Under the pieces are notes generated by a model. It saw nothing but the letters and a program-made list of their open reading frames with translations. It was not told the origin of the DNA and ran no database searches. Position numbers and translations under genes: made by a program. From NCBI GenBank assembly GCA_965220245.1, contig CBDCPI010000008.1, positions 620,001 through 684,000 on the forward strand: 64,000 nucleotides of DNA, given 5' to 3'. Position 1 is the first letter of the stretch. The number at the start of each line of letters is the position of its first letter. The stretch is from CBDCPI01 sp965220245. Its GTDB lineage: Bacteria; Chloroflexota; Dehalococcoidia; Lucifugimonadales; UBA3495. Shown piece after piece: positions 27,447-36,505 of the stretch.

Positions 27447-27548
27447 GTTTTCTCTCTCCACGGTCTCGTTGGGCCGTCTCTGTTCGCCGCCGGGACTCCC
27501 GTTCCTTTCCGGTCTCCCGGCCAAGGTCCCTCCGGGTTGCCGGGACCT

Positions 27549-27794
27549 TCACGGTTTTGCTCCGGGTCCCCGGCCGCGGTTGCCAGCGGTTCCCCGGCAG
27601 GATTCCCGGCTGTCTTCTGCTTGGTCCATCAGCTGGGCGGCAATGGCCTCGACCAGGGGCGGCACCACCGGGTTCCCCGGCTGCCGGTAGGCCTGGGTGT
27701 CGGAGACCGGGATTTTCAGGTGTTCCATCCCCATCAGCCGGCTGCACTCCCGGGGCGTCAGGCGCCGGAGGTTCCGCGCCTTCTGAGACCGGCC
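27549..27794 (-). pseudogene. C-terminal stump of a cytosine-C5 methyltransferase
   Basis: RRLTPRECSRLMG and SDTQAYRQPGNPVVPPLVEAIA are motifs IX-X of C5-cytosine methylases. No upstream catalytic part exists; the RNA ligase gene ends 8 bp before. The fragment lacks a credible start, so it is a relic left when another gene replaced the front of the methylase. Confidence 0.75.
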
Positions 27795-27802
27795 CGTCCC
27801 GG

Positions 27803-28891
27803 CTAGTTGAACTCGGTCTGGTCGCCCTTTCGGAACATGTACTGCGGGCTCACCGCCTTGAGCTTCACCCGCCTCAGGTCGTTGTCCCAGGTCTCCTGGA
27901 GCGGCGTGATCACGATGCCCTCCCGGACGTGGGACCCGGAGATGCTGTCCCGGCCGTCCCGGTGCTCCAGCAGGGCTGCTTCGGAGTGCGGTCCCCGGTA
28001 GAGCACGGGCACGGTTTCCAGCCCCAGTTCCCGGACGGCCGCCGTGAGTTCGGCGAAGTCCAGGTAGCGGCCCGCGGGGTGGGCTCCGGTGTAGATGTCG
28101 AAGACCCGGAAGCCCTTGTCTCTGGCCATACCGTAGTGGAGGTCTTGGACGCCGCGGCCGAAGATCTCCCCGAAGATGATCAGGGGCTCTCCCTGGGCCA
28201 GGGCTTCCGCCTGCTCCTAGGCCCCGGTGTTGAGCAACTGTTCGGTGAACGTCCTGACGTAGAGGTTGTTCCGGTTTTCCGGGGAGTCCTTGAAGCTCAT
28301 CCTTCCGGTCAGCCCCTTGCTGGCCACGATGACGTTCCCGTTGATGAGGGCCGGGTCCTCCAGCCCGGGGATGTGGCCGTAGCAGGCCAGGGTGCCGTGC
28401 AGTTTCTTGGTGTATATGACATCGCTCCCCTCCCGGATGACGTCTGGCCACTTGAGAAGGTCTTCGATGTCGTACGCGGGAGTGATGCCGGCGGCCGGGG
28501 TGACCTGGCCTCTCATGTCGGCCGGGACTTCCGGGACGTACTTGGTTATTCCGTAGTGCTCCGCGACGTCGTCGCCCGCCCCGAAGCCCTGGGGGGCCGG
28601 GACCAGGAGCCCCTGGGACACCACGCCGCGCAGCCGTACGGCTTTGAGCCGGTTGCCCCGGGGTCCGGCGAGCTTGCCCTTGTTGTTCTCCGGGTCCCAG
28701 AGGCCGGTTTCCTCCAGGAGTTCCTGCGGGATGATGGAGCCCTCGGGTATGTAGACCGCCAGGTCTCCGGTCCGGAACTGGTTGCGGCGGACGACGCATT
28801 GGTATCCGGCGATTCTGGCGATGTCCAGGGAGTCGGCGTTCTCGTGCTTGCTGACCTCGGCCAGGGAAACTATCTTTACTTCGAAGTCCAT
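27803..28891 (-). CDS. RNA ligase (DRB0094/Rnl-type) with in-frame amber codon
   Basis: The reading frame is continuous from ATG 28891 to 27803 except for one TAG at 28217-28219 (codon 225). The N-terminal part has an OB-like domain (VKIVSLAEVSKHENADSL), the nucleotidyltransferase lysine motif YTKKLHGT (KxHGT), and SKGLTGR; the part after the stop continues with FGEIFGRGVQDLHYGM and later REGIVITPL and VKLKAVS (motifs IV and V). Both sides are needed for activity. RNA ligases repair anticodon-cut tRNAs, a common phage counter-defence. Confidence 0.8.
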
Positions 28892-28958
28892 CTTCAGCCT
28901 CCGTTTTGGGGTTCGGTCCGTCGGCGGCGCTGCGGGAGATGGCTGCTGCAGCCTGTTT

Positions 28959-29207
28959 CTACTCTCCCGGTCCGGCGAGTCTGAGGCTCAGCCTCTTTCC
29001 CGCCCATTTGGCGATGACCGCGTTCTGGGGGATGGTCCTGAGGGTCTCGGTCTCGCCGAGGGCCCAGTCCCGGTCGTCCGGGTCCAGCCCGGCGGCCTCC
29101 GCCATCCGCTTCGCCGCGTACCGGGCGGTGGTGGCGCCGGGCATCTCTACCTCGCAGGTCTGGAATCTGTCCACCAGGGTCACTGTCACGAACTGCTCGC
29201 TGCTCAT
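28959..29207 (-). CDS. small beta-grasp-like protein
   Basis: 82 residues: TVTLVDRFQTCEVEMPGATTARYAAKRMAEAAGLDPDD then WALGETETLRTIPQNAV and GKRLSLRLAG. The strand-strand-helix-strand pattern with a helix start after MPGATTA resembles small EsaB/YukD-like ubiquitin folds. If right, the element has a second Ub-like protein. The C-terminus is GPGE, without a terminal GG. Low-evidence call based on pattern only. Confidence 0.5.
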   Translation of the reverse strand: MSSEQFVTVTLVDRFQTCEVEMPGATTARYAAKRMAEAAGLDPDDRDWALGETETLRTIPQNAVIAKWAGKRLSLRLAGPGE

Positions 29208-29361
29208 CCTTTGTTCCCCCCTCCGGCCGGCCGGGGCAGGACTGAGAAGCGACCCCGTCTTGTGACCTGGGGGAGAGGCGTAGCTTGAACCTGGTGTTGT
29301 GCTTCGTTGCCGCCTTCATGGTTTCTCTTCCTCCTCGCTTGGTCCCGTGGGCACTTTCCTC

Positions 29362-30159
29362 TCAGAATAGGCTGGTCTGAGTGACCTCGGGCTTGGGCTT
29401 CGGCTTCGTCCTGAGGATGCTCTCCGGTTCCTCCTCCGGCGGGTCCTCGTCGATCTGTCTCAGGATGTCCGGAATGGCGCTGAAGTCCCGGATGACCTGT
29501 TCCTTGAACTCCCCCCGGCGCAGCCCGGCCGCCGGGTGCATCACCGGGTAGATGAACTTCCCGTTCTTCCGGCGCAGCCGGCCCCGGGCCTTCCCGATGG
29601 TCTCTCCCGGCAGGAATTTGCCCAGGCTGAACTTGCCCAGGGCCACTATCAGCTTCGGGTTGAGGATGATCATCTGCCGGTCCAGGTGCTGGCTGCAGGC
29701 GGCTATCTCCTCCGGCTCCGGGTCCCGGTTGCCCGGGGCCCGGCACTTGATCATGTTGGTGATGAAGACCCGGTCCCGGCTGAGTCCCGCCACCGGCAGC
29801 AGCTCGTCCAGGAACTTCCCGGCGGCGCCGACGAAGGGCCGTCCCTGCTCGTCCTCGTTCTTTCCCGGCCCCTCGGCGATGAACATCACCTCGGCGTCCA
29901 TCGGGCCCTCTCCGGGGACGGCGTTGGTCCGGGTCCGGCTCAGGGGGCACTTCTCGCAGTGCCGGACCAGGTATCCCGCCAGCTCTATCGCGTTGGTCGG
30001 CACGGGGTGTCCGGACTCGTCCGTCTCCGGCAGGTCCTCCGGCGTTTCCTCGAAGTCGCCGGGTATTTCGCCCGGTCCTTCCGGCGTTTCCCGGGTGTCA
30101 TCGGGTATTTCGCCCGGTCCCTCCGGCGTTTCCCGGTCTTCGTTCAGGCCGCTGGTCAT
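29362..30159 (-). CDS. family 4 uracil-DNA glycosylase with clamp motif
   Basis: 265 residues; start at 30159. An acidic repetitive leader (ETPEGPGEIPDD) precedes the core: CEKCPLSRTR (first Cys pair for the 4Fe-4S cluster), EGPGKNEDEQGRPFVGAAG (uracil pocket and water-activating motif), TNMIKCRAPGNRDP and PVMHPAAG. It removes uracil from DNA. The protein ends TQTSLF, a consensus beta-clamp binding peptide, pointing to docking on the element's own DnaN. Confidence 0.88.
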   Translation of the reverse strand: MTSGLNEDRETPEGPGEIPDDTRETPEGPGEIPGDFEETPEDLPETDESGHPVPTNAIELAGYLVRHCEKCPLSRTRTNAVPGEGPMDAEVMFIAEGPGKNEDEQGRPFVGAAGKFLDELLPVAGLSRDRVFITNMIKCRAPGNRDPEPEEIAACSQHLDRQMIILNPKLIVALGKFSLGKFLPGETIGKARGRLRRKNGKFIYPVMHPAAGLRRGEFKEQVIRDFSAIPDILRQIDEDPPEEEPESILRTKPKPKPEVTQTSLF

Positions 30160-30227
30160 GGGTCGTCCGTCCTGCGAGTGTTCGTCGTTCCGGGTTCGGT
30201 CTGGGGGATGTTGGTTGCTCTCCTGTT

Positions 30228-30990
30228 CTATTTGACCGGCTCGAAGTGCTCCCGCCAGGGCCCGTTCAGGAAGCGCGCCAGCCGGTCTTCCAAAATGGGT
30301 CCGTGCCGCTTTCCGGGAACGATGAAGTAAACCCGGGCCGTGCCCCGGTGATACCACAGCGCCCAGGGCCGGCGGGGCAGGTCGAGCTCCGGTTGCAGCC
30401 GCCCGGCCAGGTGGTTGATCTGCTGGACCGCCGTGCCCCGGCGGCCCAGGTGGTGGTAGATGACCATGCTCCGGTCCCGCCCGGCGAATTCGCGGAGTTC
30501 GTCCATGAAGACGAATTTGGGCCCGTTCTTCCCCAGGGGATCAGCCCTTTCGGATATTCCGTTGTCCGGGTCGACGAAGATCAGGCCGGCTCCGGCGGTG
30601 GCCTCCAGGGCGGCCTTCAGCCAGTCCCGGCGGGTTGCCTGCCGGGAGTGCCGGGGGGACCCGGGCAGGTAGGACAGCACCTGCTCGTGGTAGACGGTCT
30701 CGGGAGGAAAGAGCGCGCTTTCCCGCACTCCGGCGGTGCGGCGGCCCTTCTTGTCCTGCACCAGCCCCCGTAGCGTGTCGTACAACAGGGGGTCGCAGTT
30801 GCGAAACCGGGCCCGGTTTCCGGGGCTGCCGTCCAGGTAGCCGGTGTGCTTCCCGTCGGAGTTGTGGGACTCGTCCGGGAAGAGATACCAGACGACGCCC
30901 AAGCCGGAGTTCTTGGGGAGGGCCGCAGAGTTCTCTCAGGAGGCCGTACTTTCCGAAGTCCCCGATGTCGCCGGTGTAGCGGTTCTGCAA
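30228..30990 (-). CDS. conserved protein of unknown function, frameshifted
   Basis: Starts (TTG 30990) MQNRYTGDIGDFGKYGLLREL and, after a one-base change at about 30897-30901, continues LGVVWYLFPDESHNSDGKH, FVDPDNGI, SMVIYHHLGR and ARVYFIVPGKRH. The pattern matches a widespread uncharacterised bacterial family with a conserved DPDNGI and YHH, possibly a phosphodiesterase- or nuclease-like fold. Function not known. Confidence 0.6.
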
Positions 30991-31021
30991 TCTCTTTCAT
31001 CCTCTTTGGCTTGGGGGCGGG

Positions 31022-31670
31022 CTATTCGTCCGCCGGGGCTTTGTCCTTGTTGCCCGTCATGGTGTTCAGTGTTCCGACGGCGGTATTCCGGAAGTCCAGG
31101 GCGTCGGTCCTGGCGATATCCAGCACGCTCAGGCTGTTGTTCCCTGCTTCCCTCAGGGCGGCGTTGAAGTCTCTGACGCCTTCATCATGCCGGGCCAGCG
31201 CCGCGCCGATGCTGATCTCGGCGGCGTTCAGCACGGCTTCTACGGTGATGTGGGCCGCGTGGAACATGGCGTGGGCCGCGGCACAGGCCAGGGCGACGTG
31301 GGCCTGCTTCCTTGCTGCCGGGTAGAGGCACCGGGTTGGCGTCGATTTTCGCTGCCGCCGTGAGGGCGGCTTCCAGCGCGGTCATCCCGGCGTGCCGGGC
31401 GGCTTCCTGGGTTTCCTCGTAGATGTAGGTGAGGACGCCGTCCTTGCCGGAAAGGCCCGGCTCGATGTCCCGGGCGGCGTCCCCGGCGGTTTCCAGGACC
31501 GTTTCCAGGGCGTCTTCGGCCGCGTCCCGGACCATGCTGGCGGCGGCGCGGCCGGCGCCGGAGTTGTGGATGAGGCGGACCGCGTTGACGTACTCGGCGG
31601 CGGCGCGTTGACTCTTGCCGGTGGCCGTGTTCACCTTGAGGGACTGTTGGGGTGCGGTCTCTCCGGACAT
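31022..31670 (-). CDS. Ala-rich helical protein, frameshifted
   Basis: Frame one (MSGETAPQQSLKVNTATG, helical to about KIDANPVPL) and frame two (ARKQAHVALACAAAHAMFHA...NTMTGNKDKAPADE) join around 31320-31335. About 215 residues, helical and Ala-rich throughout. No named family. Confidence 0.5.
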
Positions 31671-31724
31671 GGCGTTTTCCTTCTCCAGTTTGGCTCCTTC
31701 TCCGGTCCGGCTCCGGGCTGGCGG

Positions 31725-31967
31725 TTACCCGGTCCTGACCCGGCGGTAGCTGCTGATGATCAGGTTGTCCTCATCCTCGAAGTCGCCGTTGAAGTCCACA
31801 GTCTCGCCGGCGCTGAAGTCCGGCGTCCCGGTTTCCAGCGGGTTGAAGTAGTACCAGCCGGTGATCTCCTTGCCGTCTATCTTCAGGTCCAGGCATAGAC
31901 AGGCGGCGTCCTCCCGGCCGCGTTCGTAGTATTCCATTGTCGGGTCGGCTGTCACTTGGGCCAGCAT
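31725..31967 (-). CDS. small hypothetical protein
   Basis: 80 residues; GGAGG 8 bp before ATG 31967. Beta-rich: LCLDLKIDGKEITGWYYFNP, acidic patch FNGDFEDEDN, then LIISSYRRVRTG. Single-domain protein of unknown role. Confidence 0.55.
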   Translation of the reverse strand: MLAQVTADPTMEYYERGREDAACLCLDLKIDGKEITGWYYFNPLETGTPDFSAGETVDFNGDFEDEDNLIISSYRRVRTG

Positions 31968-32057
31968 GGCGTTATTCCTCCCTGCCTGTTCTCCCGAGTC
32001 GGCGTCCTCTCCGCCGGGGCGCGCCAACTCCGTTCCCCAAAGGGCGCGCCCCGTTGT

Positions 32058-32279
32058 TCATCCCAGCTCGGACAGGTGGAACCGGTCCCGGGTCTCCCTG
32101 TTGGCGTAGGTCCGGACCGCCTTGGCTATCACGTTGCTGACCCTTGAGGAGGCGGCGATTATTCCGGTGTCGCGCATTTCCCGCATCCTCTGGCGGACCT
32201 GCGACAGCGCCGCCTGTTCCGGGTTGGCCGGGTCCAGCCGGAACGCCTCCAGGTGATAGAGCGCCTCCGCTATCGTCAT
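32058..32279 (-). CDS. small helical protein
   Basis: 73 residues; AAGGAG before ATG 32279. Helical throughout (MTIAEALYHLEAFRL, RQRMREMRDTGIIAASSRVS). No function assigned. Confidence 0.55.
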   Translation of the reverse strand: MTIAEALYHLEAFRLDPANPEQAALSQVRQRMREMRDTGIIAASSRVSNVIAKAVRTYANRETRDRFHLSELG

Positions 32280-32289
32280 GTGGGCTCCT

Positions 32290-32508
32290 TCAGTCGCCGG
32301 TGTCCAGTGTCCGGTGGGGTGGGGACTGACCGCCGGCGGCTGGACACTGACCTTGCCGGGCGTCTTCGGTCACACCTTCTTCCGGCCCCTCGGCGGCCTC
32401 CGCGGGGCAGGCTCCGGTCTCGATTTCCGGCTCTCCCTGCCTGTGTCCGCAGTAGGCGCAGAACCGGACGTGGGTGGGGATGGTCTTCCGGCAATTCGGG
32501 CACTTCAT
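32290..32508 (-). CDS. double zinc-ribbon small protein
   Basis: 72 residues; GAGGAG before ATG 32508. CPNCRKTIPTHVRFCAYCGHRQ is a zinc-ribbon of the DZANK/TFIIB-ribbon style; the rest is acidic and unstructured. Possibly a protein-interaction zinc module. Confidence 0.6.
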   Translation of the reverse strand: MKCPNCRKTIPTHVRFCAYCGHRQGEPEIETGACPAEAAEGPEEGVTEDARQGQCPAAGGQSPPHRTLDTGD

Positions 32509-32524
32509 GCCGCGTTTCTCCTCT

Positions 32525-33361
32525 TCAGACAAAGCAGACCCCGCCGTCGCAGGGCGCCTCCAGCTCCAGTTCCAGCTGCCGGGCCCCGTGGTCCTCCGGT
32601 ATCCGGACCGCCTCTTCAATGGGCCGCCTGGCCGGGTGCAGGTACAGGATGTGCCGGTCTCGCATGTCCCGGACCTCCGCGTCGGTTGCTTGCACCTCTT
32701 CCCAGTCCTTGCCGCCTTGGCGTTTCATTTCCTTCCAGGCGTTCAGGCTGTGGTAGGGGCAGAAGGTGCAGGCCGATTTCGGCGGCACCTCCAGCCCGTT
32801 CCGGGTCAACCAGGCTGCGCAGTCGGCCCGGCTCATCTGCATCTCCACCAGGGGGTAGCGGTTGACGATGTAGGCCACGTCGCTGCTCCGCATCCGGGGC
32901 CACTCGTCCAGGCTGATCCCCTGCCAACATTCCACGGCTCCGGGCTTCGGTCTTCCCACTGGCAGCAGGGACCGGATATGCCTGCGGATGGGCATGATCT
33001 TCCAGTCGTGGGTGCATTGCCGCCGGATCTGCCCCTTTGACCCGTCGGTCTTGCTCTCGGAGAAGGCGGGGATCATGACGCTTCCGGTGCCCCACTCCGG
33101 GCGGACTATCTCCATCCGCTTTCCTTGGACGGTGACCACCTTGACGCCTCTTTCCTCCAGCCACGGGATCCACCGCCCGGCGTGGTCGTAGGTGCCCTGG
33201 GCCTCGTGGGTGGTGTCGGCGTGGATGGCCAGGCCGATGGGCGGCAGTTCACCCAGGGCGATCATGCAGGCGATGGTGAACGACTGTACCCCCCAGCCCA
33301 GGCTCAGGCAGACTATCGCCGGCCTTGTTTCCGTGGGGGGTGTTTTCACTTGCTGGGTCAT
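32525..33361 (-). CDS. PAPS-reductase-like adenine nucleotide alpha-hydrolase
   Basis: 278 residues. LSLGWGVQS replaces the usual SGGxDS PP-loop; IHADTTHEAQGTYDHA, RRQCTHDWKIMPIRR and CWQGISLDEWPRM match the phage/plasmid PAPS-reductase-like family, with CTFCPYHS as a late Cys pair. These proteins bind ATP; several are linked to DNA sulfur or base modification or to defence, but the role here is unknown. It sits near dpdA. Confidence 0.75.
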   Translation of the reverse strand: MTQQVKTPPTETRPAIVCLSLGWGVQSFTIACMIALGELPPIGLAIHADTTHEAQGTYDHAGRWIPWLEERGVKVVTVQGKRMEIVRPEWGTGSVMIPAFSESKTDGSKGQIRRQCTHDWKIMPIRRHIRSLLPVGRPKPGAVECWQGISLDEWPRMRSSDVAYIVNRYPLVEMQMSRADCAAWLTRNGLEVPPKSACTFCPYHSLNAWKEMKRQGGKDWEEVQATDAEVRDMRDRHILYLHPARRPIEEAVRIPEDHGARQLELELEAPCDGGVCFV

Positions 33362-33397
33362 TTCGGGTATATCCTCTCTGTCTCTTCGGGTGGTGGC

Positions 33398-33479
33398 CGA
33401 CAAGCCAGTGGCCAGTGGCCAGACGCCGGTGACCAGTGGGGGCCGGGGGGACCGGCCACTGACCACTGGCCACTGAAGG
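33398..33479. repeat. VNTR hairpin F
   Basis: GCCAGTGGCCAGTGGCCAG units and their complement CCACTGACCACTGGCCACTG flank a G-rich centre (GGGGGCCGGGGGG). Near-symmetric; strong hairpin. Confidence 0.85.
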
Positions 33480-33815
33480 TCATGCCGTTGTGCCGGCGTT
33501 GGCCCGGCGCCATTCCCGCCACGCCGCCGTTTCTCTGAGGCTCTCCCCGTCGATGTTCGGCAGGTGTTCGTAGGCGGCCATGGGGTAGGACCCGGAGCCT
33601 TTTCTGCCCATATTCAGATGGACGGTCCCTTTGAACGCCGTCCGCCGGTAGACGCTGACCTTTTCCCCGTCCTCCGGTGTGTCCTCCGGCTGGTCGAGCA
33701 CGCATTTGGTCCCGTCGGCTGCGGCCACGGCCCGGAGGAAGCTGGGGTTGCTTTTGGCCAGGTAGCCGCCTTCCGCCGGACCCCCGGTCAGCTCCGGCGC
33801 ACTCCTGTTTATCAT
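33480..33815 (-). CDS. hypothetical protein carrying the 15-bp repeat at its start
   Basis: 111 residues; GAGGAG precedes ATG 33815. The 15-bp repeat encodes residues 3-8 (NRSAPEL). The rest is beta-rich with a helical end (EKVSVYRRTAFKGTVHLNMG, ETAAWREWRRA). Its stop overlaps VNTR hairpin F. Unknown function. Confidence 0.55.
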   Translation of the reverse strand: MINRSAPELTGGPAEGGYLAKSNPSFLRAVAAADGTKCVLDQPEDTPEDGEKVSVYRRTAFKGTVHLNMGRKGSGSYPMAAYEHLPNIDGESLRETAAWREWRRANAGTTA

Positions 33816-33963
33816 CCGTTCTCCTCGCACTGTGCGGCGGGCTTGGATTCACGTCCTTGGTTGGCATGAGCCGACGGGTGCGCCGTCAACAGCTTCTTCG
33901 TTGGGAACAGCCCTTGGCGCCGCTCCCGGCGCCATCCGTGGCGCTTCGAGCACTTTGCGAACG

Positions 33964-34720
33964 TCACAGCATTGCCGGCTGGGACGGCCGCACCGGGCAG
34001 TTCTCCACCGCCCGGGTCCACTCCCGAGCGTACCGGAGGGAGTTGTTCTGCTGGGGGTCCTGATATCTCCCGGCGTAGGACCAGGCCATCGAGTCCGCGC
34101 TGTGCAGCCGCTCCGATATGTCGGCGCGCTGGAGCGCTGTCTTCTTCACCCCGAACCCGTGCAGGCGCAGGTCCGGTCTCTCCCGCAGGATGGCCGTCAG
34201 GACCGCCGATATGGCGGCCGGGCGCCCCTGCCGCTGGCACACTGAGCCGGCCTCCGGTCCAGGCGTCCTCCTCAAGGTGGGGTGACATCGCCCTCGTGTG
34301 CCTGGCGTAGTCCTCCGGGTCCCATCCCTGGAGCACCGGCATGATGTGGGTGTCCGGGGCCAGGTCCCGCAGGGCCAGGTAGTTCCGGGTGGTCAGCCGC
34401 TGGTGTTCCGCTACGGATAGCCCGGTGATTTCCAGGATGAGGGGCTCGCACATGTAGTCCTGGCAGACGGCCGCCTCCAGGTCTCCGCAGCCGGCCCACC
34501 TCCGGATGTGGTTGGCGTACTCGGCCACCGGCAGGTGCCCGGCGCCTCTGCCGGTCCGGGTGAAGGCGCCCGAGTCCAATATCCAGCGCCCGGCTCTGGC
34601 GCACTCCTGTTCGAAGTCCCTCCGCCGGTGCTCCAGCACGTTCAGGGACACCATCACCCGCTCCAGCCCCCACGCCATCGCCGGGTGATGAATTCCCGTG
34701 TAGAAGATGGGCCTATCCAT
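33964..34720 (-). CDS. dpdA: DpdA-like DNA transglycosylase, frameshifted
   Basis: LDSGAFTRTG, CQDYMCEPLIL, EHQRLTTRNYLAL and IMPVLQGW in the first frame; GSVCQRQGRP, RPDLRLHGFGVK and HSADSMAWSY in the second. This is the core order of DpdA, the tRNA-guanine-transglycosylase relative that swaps guanine in DNA for 7-deazapurines. A one-base change at about 34249-34253 joins the frames (WTGAGSVC). A 15-bp repeat copy lies inside (QECARA). preQ0-type precursor would have to come from the host; no synthesis genes are seen here. Confidence 0.8.
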
Positions 34721-35324
34721 CCCGCTCCTCTTCTTCCGGCACGGTGAGCGCTCCCGAGGCCACGGCCTGGGACAGGTCTGCCCCCAGTTGCTCCCCGTTG
34801 GCGGCGCAGCGGTAGGCCAGGATGCCGGCGGACTCCAGGGGAGTTATTTCCCCCGCTTCCAGTCCTCTTTCCCAGAGCCAGTCCTTCCAAGCGGGGTGCA
34901 GCGGCAGCGGGCTGCGGTGGTCGAGAAACCGGTAGTGCAGCTCCGGCGCCTGCGCCTGCTCCCGGGCCAGCAGCAGGAAGGCGTCCCGGCTGAAGTGGTA
35001 CTCCGCCAGCCGGGTGTACACCAAGGCGTGCCAGCCGCCGGATACCGGCAGCCGGGCTATCTTGGTGGTCCAGGTCCCGAGGGTTTCCTGGGGAATGACG
35101 CAGGGCTTGAAGTCCCCGCTCAGCCCCGTTCCATCGGTCCCTTGGACCAGGTAGGCCGTGTCGGGGGGCAGCTTCAGCAGGGCCGCCCAGATGGCTTTCA
35201 GCGCGGCCTGCGGCCCCGCCATCGAAAGGAGCCACAGGCCCTGGCTGTCTGGGTCCCGGGCGAAGGCCTCGACGGCGGCGGAGAATCCCCCGGCGCTGAT
35301 GGTATGCTGGACGTCGTCTTCCAT
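34713..35324 (-). CDS. hypothetical protein upstream of dpdA
   Basis: 203 residues; its stop overlaps the dpdA start. Mixed alpha/beta with GLWLLSMAGPQAALKAIWAALL, a Thr-rich turn and WLWERGLEAGEITPLESAG. The coupling suggests it works with DpdA or was moved with it. No family recognised. Confidence 0.55.
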   Translation of the reverse strand: MEDDVQHTISAGGFSAAVEAFARDPDSQGLWLLSMAGPQAALKAIWAALLKLPPDTAYLVQGTDGTGLSGDFKPCVIPQETLGTWTTKIARLPVSGGWHALVYTRLAEYHFSRDAFLLLAREQAQAPELHYRFLDHRSPLPLHPAWKDWLWERGLEAGEITPLESAGILAYRCAANGEQLGADLSQAVASGALTVPEEEERDG

Positions 35325-35398
35325 GTTTTCTCGGTTTCCCCCTCCGCGTGGGCTTGGAGTCTTTGGGACTGCGTGGGTCCGGGCCGGGACATTCCCGT

Positions 35399-36505
35399 CT
35401 AGGCGGCAATCAGTTCTGGCGCACTCCTGTCCCACTCCGTCTTGGGCAGGGTGATGACCTCGCCGCCCAGTTGTTCCAGGTAGCTAGCCCGGTCGTAGCT
35501 CTCCACGTCCTGGCTGAACCGGGTGACAGCGTTGGAGAGCCCGAACTTGCTCAGGTCGCCGCCCAGGGTCAGGTACTTCAGGATGCCTGCCCGTTCCCCT
35601 TCGGGCAGGCCCTTGCGTTCCGCCAACTGCTCCACGGCGCCGGCCACCGAGCCGATGGGTTCGCACCGGGCCCGGTGCAGGTCCTTCACGATGGTCTCGA
35701 ATACCTCTCCTTCCAGCGCTCCCGCCGCCAGGTCCCGTACCTGGGACCACAGGGCGGCGCCGGTCAGTTCCCGGGTCCGGTCCGAGAGGAATTGCCATAC
35801 GGCTTCCTCCGTACCGGCTTGCACCCGGCCCACGTGGTGCTTGCGCAGGACATGCTGCGCCCAGACCGCCAGGTTGGTGCAGGCCAGGAAGTGGACCGCC
35901 GGTTGCACCGGCAGGGCGCCCAGGCCGATTTCGCTGTTGGAGATGACGATGCCCGGGGATACCGTCACCGGGGTCCCGGCGCCGGGGCCGTGGCCGTTCG
36001 GGGGCGGGGGCACCGTCTGCCGGGTGCCCTCCACCACCCCCTTGATGTACAGGTGGGTGGGGGTGATTTCGCAGCTGTGGACCTCGGCCCTGCTGTTCAC
36101 CAGCGAGGGCAGGACCGCTTCCGCCAGGTCGTGGTGGTCCAGGGGGCGGTAGCGGTCGCTCAGGAAGGCCCGGGCTTTGCCGTCCAGGGTGCGGACCATC
36201 CGCTGCTCCGGCCTGCTTTCAAACCAGTGGTTCACGTTCCGCGCCAGCAGTTCCGGCGCCTCTTCTCTCATCCGGTCGTAGTACTTGGCCGGGATGCCGG
36301 TGCGTTCTCCGGTCTGCCGGTGGGCGTGTTCGGTGATTTCGTAGTCGCCGCAGCCCTCGACCTCCAGCCGGGGGCCGTGGCGGTTGGCCGCCATTTTCAG
36401 CTCCGGCGCACTCCTGTTCCGGGTGTCGGCGACGTAGTCAGCCTTGGCCTGCCGCTGCCGCTCGATCTCCCGGGCCAGGTCCGCCAGTGTCTTTCCCTGT
36501 TTCAT
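35399..36505 (-). CDS. DUF932 phage/plasmid-like protein
   Basis: 368 residues. GIPAKYYDRM, ARAFLSDRYRPLDHHDLAEAV, GIVISNSEIGLGAL and HVGRVQ follow the DUF932 order; DUF932 proteins are common on plasmids and phages and of unknown biochemical role. A 15-bp repeat copy encodes NRSAPEL near residue 30 and another DRSAPEL near the C-terminus, so the gene is bracketed by copies. Confidence 0.8.
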   Translation of the reverse strand: MKQGKTLADLAREIERQRQAKADYVADTRNRSAPELKMAANRHGPRLEVEGCGDYEITEHAHRQTGERTGIPAKYYDRMREEAPELLARNVNHWFESRPEQRMVRTLDGKARAFLSDRYRPLDHHDLAEAVLPSLVNSRAEVHSCEITPTHLYIKGVVEGTRQTVPPPPNGHGPGAGTPVTVSPGIVISNSEIGLGALPVQPAVHFLACTNLAVWAQHVLRKHHVGRVQAGTEEAVWQFLSDRTRELTGAALWSQVRDLAAGALEGEVFETIVKDLHRARCEPIGSVAGAVEQLAERKGLPEGERAGILKYLTLGGDLSKFGLSNAVTRFSQDVESYDRASYLEQLGGEVITLPKTEWDRSAPELIAA

